64,000 nt of DNA from JAJXWB01 sp964634325 (GTDB lineage Bacteria; Pseudomonadota; Alphaproteobacteria; Rhizobiales; Beijerinckiaceae), in the NCBI GenBank assembly GCA_964634325.1, contig CAZWJF010000015.1, positions 1-64,000 of the forward strand, written 5' to 3'. The notes below the pieces were generated by a model. That model saw nothing but the letters and a program-made list of their open reading frames with translations, was not told where the DNA came from and searched no databases. The first letter of the stretch is position 1; every line of letters begins with the position of its first letter. The translations under genes were made by a program, and so were the position numbers. Shown here piece by piece: positions 58,257 to 64,000 of the stretch.

Positions 58257-59348
58257 ATGGACGGATTGCGCGCGCTGCTCTCCGAAAACGCGGCTGTTGC
58301 GCAGGCGCTCGGCGGGCTCGTCATCGGCGCGTTCTTCGGCTTCGTCGTGCAACGCACGAATTTCTGCACGATGGGGTCGATCTCGGACATGATGACCTTC
58401 GGCGACGGCCGGCGCTTTCGCGCCTGGCTTCTTGCGTCGGCGGTCGCCATCGTCGGCGCGCAGGCGTTGGCGGCAGGCGGCCTCGTGGATCTGACGAAGT
58501 CCATGTATCTGTCCGCCACGCTCGACTGGGCCGGCGCGATCATCGGCGGGCTCTTGTTCGGCTTCGGGATGGTGTTCGCCGGCGGATGCGCCAGCCGCAA
58601 TCTGGTGCGCGCCGGCAGCGGCGACCTGCGTTCGTTGTTCGTCGTCATCCTGATCGGGATCGCTGGCTATGCGGCGATCGGCGGGTTGATCGGCCCGCTG
58701 CGCGCCAGTCTCGCCTCGGCGACGTCGCTGCATCTCGACGCGTGGAATATTTCGAACCAGAGCGTCGGCGCCCTGCTCGCACATGTGACAGGGCTTGCGC
58801 CGCGGTCAGCGGAGACGATCGCGGCGGGCGCGCTCGTGCTGGCGATCATCGCCTACTGCTTCTCGGACGCCGCGTTCCGCACGTCGCCGATGCATGTCGC
58901 CTCGGGGCTGCTGGTCGGCGTCGCGGTCGTCGCCGGCTGGGCGCTGACCGGTCTGGCCGTCGACGAGATGGCCGAGACGGCGACCGCGCCGGGTTCGTTG
59001 TCGTTCGTGCGCCCGTCCGGCGACACGCTCGAGTGGATCCAGAGATTCACGGCGCAGCGCATTCCCGGGTTCGGCGTCGCCTCGGTGCTGGGGGCGCTGC
59101 TCGGCGCGTTCCTGGGCGCGATGTCCTCCGGCCGCTTCAAGCTTGCGACGTTTCAGGATACGTCCGACACATTGCGCAACATGTTCGGCGCGATCCTGAT
59201 GGGCGTCGGCGGCGTGGTCGCGCTGGGCTGCACAGTCGGGCAGGCGGTGACCGGGGTCTCGACTCTCGCTATCGGTTCGATCATGGTTTTCGCCGCGATC
59301 GTCATCGGCGGCGTCGTCGGGATCAAGACGATCGAAAATATGGCGTGA
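58257..59348 (+). CDS. SoxT/TsuA-like YeeE/YedE family sulfur-compound transporter
   Basis: A 363-residue inner-membrane protein with about ten helices. It keeps the cysteines that pass thiosulfate through TsuA: RTNFCTMG (Cys37), AGGCASRNLV (Cys111) and ALGCTVGQAV near the C-terminus. SoxT proteins near sox genes are thought to import thiosulfate or another sulfur signal, in some bacteria influencing the repressor SoxR. Next to arsR and sox here, either role is open. It starts 22 bases after soxB. Confidence 0.88.
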   Translation: MDGLRALLSENAAVAQALGGLVIGAFFGFVVQRTNFCTMGSISDMMTFGDGRRFRAWLLASAVAIVGAQALAAGGLVDLTKSMYLSATLDWAGAIIGGLLFGFGMVFAGGCASRNLVRAGSGDLRSLFVVILIGIAGYAAIGGLIGPLRASLASATSLHLDAWNISNQSVGALLAHVTGLAPRSAETIAAGALVLAIIAYCFSDAAFRTSPMHVASGLLVGVAVVAGWALTGLAVDEMAETATAPGSLSFVRPSGDTLEWIQRFTAQRIPGFGVASVLGALLGAFLGAMSSGRFKLATFQDTSDTLRNMFGAILMGVGGVVALGCTVGQAVTGVSTLAIGSIMVFAAIVIGGVVGIKTIENMA

Positions 59349-59381
59349 GCGATTGCGCCGCCACAAAGGGAGGCCGTCGAC

Positions 59382-59822
59382 ATGGATCGGCGTCGACTTG
59401 TCATGGCCTTGGCGTTCGCGGCGGCCCTGCCGCGCATCGCACGCGCCGAAAGCAAGCCGCATCGGCTGTTGCTGCAGATCAGCGACAATGATCCCGCGAA
59501 GATGCGCGAGGTTCTCGACGTCGCCGCCAATGTCTCGCGGTATTATTCAGGCCTCAATCAGGAGGTCGAAGTCGCCGTTGTCGCGTTCGGCGCCGGCATC
59601 GAAATGCTTCTCGCCAATCGGTCGCCGGTCGAGGAGCGGCTAGCAAATTACTTCAAGGCGCTGCCTGACGTCGCCTTCAAAGCCTGTGGCAACACCTTGC
59701 GCACGCTGGCGGCCAAAGAAGGCGCCGAGCCGCCGGTCATGAAGGGCGTCGAGATCGTTCCGGTCGGCGTTGCTGCGATCTTGGAGATGGCGGAACAGGG
59801 ATGGACGGTCGTGCGTCCCTGA
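59382..59822 (+). CDS. Exported DsrE-family protein A
   Basis: A 146-residue DsrE-fold protein with a cleavable leader (MDRRRLVMALAFAAALPRIARA). The mature part HRLLLQISDNDPAKMREVLDVAANVSRYY...EVEVAVVAFGAGIEMLL ends in a single cysteine in FKACGNTLR (Cys102). Cytoplasmic DsrE proteins carry sulfur; this one and its neighbour are periplasmic, so they may bind sulfane sulfur or thiosulfate intermediates linked to Sox. GGGAGG precedes the ATG. Confidence 0.8.
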   Translation: MDRRRLVMALAFAAALPRIARAESKPHRLLLQISDNDPAKMREVLDVAANVSRYYSGLNQEVEVAVVAFGAGIEMLLANRSPVEERLANYFKALPDVAFKACGNTLRTLAAKEGAEPPVMKGVEIVPVGVAAILEMAEQGWTVVRP

Positions 59823-59870
59823 CGGCCCGCGCAACGACGTAGGGCCCTGGTCGCAACATCGGAGGAAACT

Positions 59871-60314
59871 ATGGAACGCAGGGATCTCTTCAGGAAATCG
59901 CTCGCCGGCGCGCTCGGCGTATTCGGCTTGACGACAACGGCGCGCGCCGCCGAGTCGAGCGCGCGGATTCGCGTCGTCTATCACCTGTCGGATCTCGACA
60001 AGGTCAATTTCGTGCTGGGGAACATCCAGAACCATCTCACGGGCGTCGGCGGGCGGGAGCACGCCGACATCAGGCTCGTGGTGCACGGGCCGGCGCTCAA
60101 GGCGTTCCATTCGATCTCGGCCGAAAAGAACATGTCGCAGGCGGCCGAGGGGCTGATGAAAGCCGGCGTCGGGTTCGACGCCTGCGCGAACACCATGCGT
60201 GCGCAGGGCGTGAAGCTCGACGATCTGCTGCCGGGTTTCGGCGTCGCGGAGAAAGGCGGGGTCGTGCGCCTGACCGAACTTCAGATGCAGGGTTATCATT
60301 ATCTGCGACCCTGA
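59871..60314 (+). CDS. Exported DsrE-family protein B
   Basis: A 147-residue relative of the previous gene with a Tat-like leader (ERRDLFRKSLAG) ending in ARA-AES. The mature domain RIRVVYHLSDLDKVNFVLGNIQNHL...DIRLVVHGPALKAF keeps a single cysteine in FDACANTMR (Cys105), the same motif as FKACGNTLR in protein A. The pair may form a hetero-oligomer like DsrEF. CGGAGGAA is six bases before the ATG. It ends six bases from the convergent SDR gene. Confidence 0.8.
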   Translation: MERRDLFRKSLAGALGVFGLTTTARAAESSARIRVVYHLSDLDKVNFVLGNIQNHLTGVGGREHADIRLVVHGPALKAFHSISAEKNMSQAAEGLMKAGVGFDACANTMRAQGVKLDDLLPGFGVAEKGGVVRLTELQMQGYHYLRP

Positions 60315-60320
60315 TCGGGC

Positions 60321-61082
60321 TCACGACCTGAATTGCACGCCGCCGTCGACGTCGATCACGGTTCCACTGACATAGGCGAGACGGTCGGAGGCGAGCATTG
60401 CTGTCAGAGCTGCTATCTCCTCAGGCTCCGCGGGCCTGCCGAAGGGCAGGCCCTTCAGAAAATCCTGCCATCGGCTTTCGTCGCCATCGCGCTGGCGCGC
60501 CCGCGCCTTGGACAATTCGACGATCCGGTCCGTGCGCGTGGAAGCCGGGTTGATCGCCACGACGCGCACGCCGCTGTCCGGCGTCTTGCCGCCCAGCGCT
60601 TTCGTGAAGGCGATGAGCGCCGCATTGCCGGCTGCGCCGCAGACATAGTCCCAGCGCGGCGCGACGCCGGCGAGGCCGATGATGTTCACCACGACGCCGG
60701 ATCGTCGCGCCATCATAGCGGGCAGGTAGAGCTGTGTAAGATGGATGTAGCCGAAGACCTTGAGGCTCCAAGCGTCGGTCCAGCGATCGAGTGAAATGTC
60801 GAACAAGCCGCCGCCCGGGATCGCTCCCGCGTTGTTGACCAGGATGTCGGGCGCGGCGTGGGCGGCGGCAAGGCGCATACGCTCGTCTGCGCGCGAAAGG
60901 TCGGCCGCAAAAGACGTCGCGCCTGGTCCAAGTTGCGCGCAGGCTTCAGCGAGCCGCGCCGGGTCGCGCGCCACCAGAAGGACCTCGCAGCCCTCCGCGA
61001 TCAGCGTCTGTGCGCATGCGAAGCCAATTCCCTTGGATGCGCCGGTGACGATGGCGCGCTTGCCCCGAAGTCCGAGATCCAT
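60321..61082 (-). CDS. Short-chain dehydrogenase/reductase with non-canonical active site
   Basis: A 253-residue SDR: AIVTGASKGIGFACAQTL binds the cofactor, DILVNNAGAIPGG follows, and GTVIDVDGGVQF closes it. Where the catalytic YxxxK is expected, it reads WDYVCGAAGNAALIAFTKAL: the Lys position is Asn and the Tyr is shifted, as in a known atypical subgroup with SAGNAAL. The reaction is therefore doubtful. ATG chosen by GGGAGAG eight bases upstream. It is a single gene convergent with the DsrE pair. Confidence 0.8.
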   Translation of the reverse strand: MDLGLRGKRAIVTGASKGIGFACAQTLIAEGCEVLLVARDPARLAEACAQLGPGATSFAADLSRADERMRLAAAHAAPDILVNNAGAIPGGGLFDISLDRWTDAWSLKVFGYIHLTQLYLPAMMARRSGVVVNIIGLAGVAPRWDYVCGAAGNAALIAFTKALGGKTPDSGVRVVAINPASTRTDRIVELSKARARQRDGDESRWQDFLKGLPFGRPAEPEEIAALTAMLASDRLAYVSGTVIDVDGGVQFRS

Positions 61083-61162
61083 GAATTTCTCTCCCGCGGT
61101 CTTGCGTTCATTGTCGCGCGGCGCCACGTTTTTTTCAAAACGTTCAACCGCCGGAGCGCGAG

Positions 61163-61471
61163 ATGGTTCTCCTGGAATTCGCCATGGCGCCGCGCGGGGT
61201 CGGCGAGAGCCTCAGCGCGCATGTCGCGCGCATCCTCGACATCATCGACCGATCGGGCCTCTCTTACCAGTTGACGCCCATGGGCACGATCATCGAGGGC
61301 GAGTGGGACGAGGCGATGGCCGTGGTCACCGCCTGTTTCAAAGCGCTCGAAAAGGACTGCCCGCGCATAGGCCTCAATCTGAAAGCCGACTGGAAGCCGG
61401 GCGGAGAGACGCGCCTGTCGAGCAAGATCGACAGCGTCGAGAAGCTGGTCGGACGCAAGCTGCGGACATGA
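61163..61471 (+). CDS. MTH1187/YqgV-type thiamine-binding family protein
   Basis: A 102-residue protein: VLLEFAMAPRGVGESLSAHVARILDIIDRSGLSYQLTPMGTIIEGEWDEAMAVVTACFKALEKDCPRIGLNLKADWKPGG. This is the UPF0045/DUF77 family, some members of which bind thiamine or hydroxymethylpyrimidine. GAGCGCGAG lies before the ATG. No thiamine genes are nearby. Confidence 0.85.
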   Translation: MVLLEFAMAPRGVGESLSAHVARILDIIDRSGLSYQLTPMGTIIEGEWDEAMAVVTACFKALEKDCPRIGLNLKADWKPGGETRLSSKIDSVEKLVGRKLRT

Positions 61472-61534
61472 TCGGCGCGACGCGCCGGCTCCGCGGTCGC
61501 CCGCCGCCGAACGAACGATGACCGGAGGAAACGC

Positions 61535-62503
61535 ATGAAAGACTTCGCTGGCAAGATCGCTGTCGTCACCGGCGGCGGAACGGGCATGGGGCGCGAACTG
61601 GTCAGGCAATTGATCGCGGAAGGCTGCCATGTCGCGCTGTGCGACGTCTCCGTCGAGGCCATGCAAGAGACGCGACGAATGTGCGAGACGGATGGGCTGC
61701 CGCAGGGACTGCGCGTCACAACACATGTCGCGGACGTTTCCGAGGAATCGCAATTGATCCGGTTCCGCGACGAAATCGCGGATCAGCATATGACCGATCA
61801 CGTCCACCTGCTGTTCAACAATGCGGGCGTCGGCGGAGGCGGCAGTCTGTTCACCAATTCGCGCGAGCAATGGGAGCGCACGTTCAACATCTGCTGGGGC
61901 GGCGTCTATCTCGGGACGCGTGTCTTCATGCCGATGCTGGTCAATGCGAACGAGGCGCACATCGTCAACACGTCGAGCGTCAACGGCTTCTGGGCGTCGC
62001 TGGGCCCTGACGTTTCGCATACGGCCTACAGCGCCGCCAAATTCGCAGTGAAGGGATTTACGGAGGCGTTGATCGGCGACCTGCGGCTCAACGCTCCACA
62101 TGTGAAATGTTCTGTGGTGATGCCGGGCCACATCGGCACTTCGATCGTTTCAAACTCGCGCCGTGTTCACAATGGCGGTTCTTCCGACAGCGTCTCCGCC
62201 AGCGAGATCGCGATGTTGCGCGTCCGTTTGTCGCGCGCCGGGATCGCCGTGGACAAGATGAGCGACGAACAGGTCGCAGCCGCCGGCGCCGCCGTCGCCA
62301 AAGCGTTTCTCGAGAATGCGCCGACGACGGCGGCCGAGGCGGTGAAGATTATCCTGGCGGGCGTGCGGGAAGAGCGCTGGCGGATACTTGTGGGCGCCGA
62401 CGCGCACGAACTCGATCGGCGCGTGCGCGCCGAGCCCGAGCAGGCCTATGAAGCGGAGTTTCACCGCAGCTTCGTCGCGGACGTCGGCTGGCGCCTCGGT
62501 TAG
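61535..62503 (+). CDS. Short-chain dehydrogenase/reductase
   Basis: A 322-residue classical SDR with all key parts: VVTGGGTGMGRELV, FNNAGVGGG, NTSSVNGFWA and YSAAKFAVKGF (catalytic Tyr and Lys). A long C-terminal extension (DELDRRVRAEPEQAYEAEFHRSF) is typical of larger SDRs with lipid-like or hydrophobic substrates. GGAGG lies six bases before the ATG. Substrate unknown. Confidence 0.85.
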   Translation: MKDFAGKIAVVTGGGTGMGRELVRQLIAEGCHVALCDVSVEAMQETRRMCETDGLPQGLRVTTHVADVSEESQLIRFRDEIADQHMTDHVHLLFNNAGVGGGGSLFTNSREQWERTFNICWGGVYLGTRVFMPMLVNANEAHIVNTSSVNGFWASLGPDVSHTAYSAAKFAVKGFTEALIGDLRLNAPHVKCSVVMPGHIGTSIVSNSRRVHNGGSSDSVSASEIAMLRVRLSRAGIAVDKMSDEQVAAAGAAVAKAFLENAPTTAAEAVKIILAGVREERWRILVGADAHELDRRVRAEPEQAYEAEFHRSFVADVGWRLG

Positions 62504-62520
62504 AATTTGACGCGACGCGA

Positions 62521-62549
62521 TTGGCGACGCGGGCCGTCGACCCTATGAT
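62521..62549 (+). promoter_or_regulatory. Sigma-70-type promoter of ybhB-like gene
   Basis: TTGGCG, exactly 17 bases, TATGAT, giving a leader of about 20 bases to the ATG at 62576. Five of six consensus bases match in the -10, four of six in the -35. Confidence 0.6.
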
Positions 62550-62575
62550 CCCGTTCTCGAATTCGGGAGATTGTC

Positions 62576-63076
62576 ATGGCGTTCAAGGTCACGAGCGACA
62601 GCTTCAAGGACGGCGACTATCTGGCGCTGGACCATGTGCTGAGTCAGGACTTCGGCTTCGGCTGCGCGGGCGGCAACAAATCGCCGCACCTTTCGTGGAC
62701 CGGCGCGCCGGAGGGGACGAAGAGCTTCGCCGTGACCTGCTACGATCCGGATGCGCCGACGGGCTCGGGCTTCTGGCATTGGCTCGTCGTGAACATTCCC
62801 GCCGACGTCACGTCTCTGGCGCTGGATGCCGGAAATCCGAAATCGCCGAAACTTCCTGCCGGCGCTCTGCAGACGCGCACCGATTTCGGAGCGCCGGGCT
62901 ATGGAGGGCCGTGTCCGCCGCAGGGCGATCATCCGCATCGCTATCTGTTCACGGTGTTCGCGGTCTCGGCCGAGAGCCTGCCGGTCGCGGCTGACACGTC
63001 CGCCGCGGTCGTCGGCTTCAATCTGCATTTCGCGACGCTCGCGAAATCCACGATCATGGGTCTGTTCAAACGCTGA
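62576..63076 (+). CDS. YbhB/YbcL family PEBP-like protein
   Basis: A 166-residue phosphatidylethanolamine-binding-protein fold: NKSPHLSWTGAPEGTKSFAVTCYDPDAPTGSGFWHWLVVNIP with the DPDxP motif, and YGGPCPPQGDHPHRYLFTVFAV with the GxHR-like ligand site. Bacterial members are cytoplasmic or periplasmic with unknown ligand; no signal peptide is seen here. GGGAG is seven bases before the ATG. A monocistronic unit with its own promoter. Confidence 0.88.
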   Translation: MAFKVTSDSFKDGDYLALDHVLSQDFGFGCAGGNKSPHLSWTGAPEGTKSFAVTCYDPDAPTGSGFWHWLVVNIPADVTSLALDAGNPKSPKLPAGALQTRTDFGAPGYGGPCPPQGDHPHRYLFTVFAVSAESLPVAADTSAAVVGFNLHFATLAKSTIMGLFKR

Positions 63077-63129
63077 CCGCGCCACGCAGTCCGATGGTCA
63101 ACAGGGTCTGAACGGCCGGTCGGACAATT

Positions 63130-63194
63130 TAGCCGCTTCGTCGCGCTATCAGGCGAAGACCGTTGGAATTGAAGGGCATAGCCGCTTCGTCGCG
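63130..63194 (+). repeat. Pair of 16-base direct repeats
   Basis: TAGCCGCTTCGTCGCG occurs at 63130-63145 and again at 63179-63194, 49 bases apart, in the gap after the ybhB-like gene. It may be a small duplicated fragment or a paired protein-binding site. The following stretch to 63270 is AT-rich and probably holds the promoter of the last gene. Confidence 0.5.
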
Positions 63195-63322
63195 AGTGCT
63201 AATATGCGATAACCATCTGATAAAAAACGTATTTTTCCGAGCTATGACACTACGTTATTAATTGTGGCGTAACTGCGTTCTGCGAGCTTTCTCCCGTGTG
63301 CAACCGACGCGTGGGCGGCGAC

Positions 63323-64000
63323 ATGGGGCGCGACATCGATAAGCGCGAGGCGCAGGTCTCGACCGAAGAACTCGAGCACTTACCGGATCCGGTCGCATCG
63401 CGCATCCGCGCCGAGCAGATCTATTCGATCGTACGGTTCACGCCGGCGATCATGGTCGCCAACATCTGCAATGTCGTTGTGCTGGTCGTCGCGCTGCGCG
63501 GCACGACGCATGAAGCCTCTTCGCTGGTCTGGGCCTTCGCGCTGTCCGCTCTGTCGGCGTACAGCTATCTCAAAGGCGTCGCCATGCGCGCCGCGCCCAA
63601 GCCCTCGCGCGTCTCGGCGCGCGCCATCCACCACGCTGTGGTTTTCGCGTTCGCGATCGGCGCGATGTGGTGTCTTGCGCCGCTGCTGTTCTTCCAGCAG
63701 ATCGACGCGAATTCGATGGTCGTGATCGTATGTCTGTGCTGCGGCATGATGTGCGCGGGCGCTCTGGTCCTGGCCTCGACGCCACAGGCGGCGTTCGCCT
63801 TCGTCGCACCGGTGCTGGTCGGTTCTCTGGTGGCTGTCGCGCGTAGCGAGATCGACAGCCAGCAACTCGTGTCGCTTCTGTTCGTCATCTACGCCTGCGT
63901 GCTCGTCCTCGCCTCGCTCAGCCACTATCGCCAGATGGCGAACCGGCTGCTCAAACAGATCGAAGCCGAGAACGTCGCACGGCAGGACGCGCTGACGCGA
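63323..64000 (+). CDS. Membrane protein with probable C-terminal GGDEF domain, cut by window edge
   Basis: The first 226 residues are present. A polar N-terminus is followed by six hydrophobic helices (FTPAIMVANICNVVVLVVAL, VWAFALSALSAYSYL, AVVFAFAIGAMWCLAPLLFF, MVVIVCLCCGMMCAGALVL, FAFVAPVLVGSLVAVA, LVSLLFVIYACVLVLASL) and a short coiled stretch ending ENVARQDALTR, the usual run-in to a GGDEF domain (DxLTxLxNR). It is therefore probably a diguanylate cyclase, perhaps with an EAL domain. A GTG four codons earlier is an alternative start. Confidence 0.7.
   Translation, partial: MGRDIDKREAQVSTEELEHLPDPVASRIRAEQIYSIVRFTPAIMVANICNVVVLVVALRGTTHEASSLVWAFALSALSAYSYLKGVAMRAAPKPSRVSARAIHHAVVFAFAIGAMWCLAPLLFFQQIDANSMVVIVCLCCGMMCAGALVLASTPQAAFAFVAPVLVGSLVAVARSEIDSQQLVSLLFVIYACVLVLASLSHYRQMANRLLKQIEAENVARQDALTR

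Noticed and set aside
1..64000. CRISPR arrays, tRNA or rRNA genes, insertion sequences
   Set aside because: None seen: no regularly spaced repeats, no tRNA-like cloverleaf noticed, no transposase-like protein.

Overview
The window is a high-GC (roughly 65%) bacterial chromosome segment packed with genes for living on reduced sulfur, H2 and CO2. Gene content points to an alphaproteobacterium: form IC RuBisCO (cbbLS-cbbX) plus form II RuBisCO (cbbM), two divergently placed cbbR genes, a complete oxidative dsr locus, soxXYZAB, and an Irr-type iron-control box (TTTAGA-N5-TCTAAA) ahead of a rubrerythrin operon. Genus cannot be fixed from the sequence. No tRNA, rRNA, CRISPR array, transposase or integrase was recognised.

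Layout, left to right. (1) 1-4.9 kb: edge of a short-chain dehydrogenase, an AtuA-like pair, a carboxymuconolactone-decarboxylase-like protein, then a rubrerythrin / two-cluster Fe-S protein / DUF3501 operon ending in a good terminator. (2) 5.0-6.4 kb: FadL-type outer-membrane channel. (3) 6.7-12.8 kb: [NiFe]-hydrogenase operon of the hynS-isp1-isp2-hynL type with an endopeptidase, a HupH-like protein and a SoxS-like periplasmic thioredoxin. (4) 12.9-25.1 kb, all on the minus strand and read right to left: TauD-like dioxygenase, two unrecognised small proteins, sulfide:quinone oxidoreductase, two SulP anion carriers with an odd cysteine tail, soeABC (sulfite to sulfate), dsrE2 and tusA. (5) 25.4-42.5 kb, plus strand: dsrABEFHCMKLJOP, a TrpD2-like gene, dsrN, siroheme synthase, an Mrp ATPase, a cysteine-less DsrC homologue and a TauE-type exporter. 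(6) 42.4-53.5 kb: cbbR1 / cbbF-cbbP-cbbT-cbbM-cbbE, then cbbR2 / cbbL-cbbS-cbbX. (7) 53.6-60.3 kb: ArsR-type repressor with the SqrR/BigR cysteine pair, soxXYZAB, a SoxT/TsuA-like transporter and two exported DsrE-family proteins. (8) 60.3-64 kb: ordinary genes (two SDRs, thiamine-binding-type protein, YbhB) and the start of a membrane protein that probably leads into a GGDEF domain.

How it fits together: sulfide is oxidised by SQR and thiosulfate by Sox. Because soxCD is absent here, zero-valent sulfur should accumulate and be passed by TusA/DsrE2/DsrEFH to DsrC. DsrAB, with siroheme from CysG and DsrN, makes sulfite, SoeABC makes sulfate, and SulP/TauE carriers probably move the anions. Electrons from sulfur and H2 feed quinones and NAD(P)H for the two Calvin-cycle operons. 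Candidate promoters of sqr, fadL, dsrE2-tusA and arsR carry related AT-rich elements in or around the -35/-10 spacer, suggesting one sulfane-sulfur-responsive regulon under the ArsR protein. This last point is inference.
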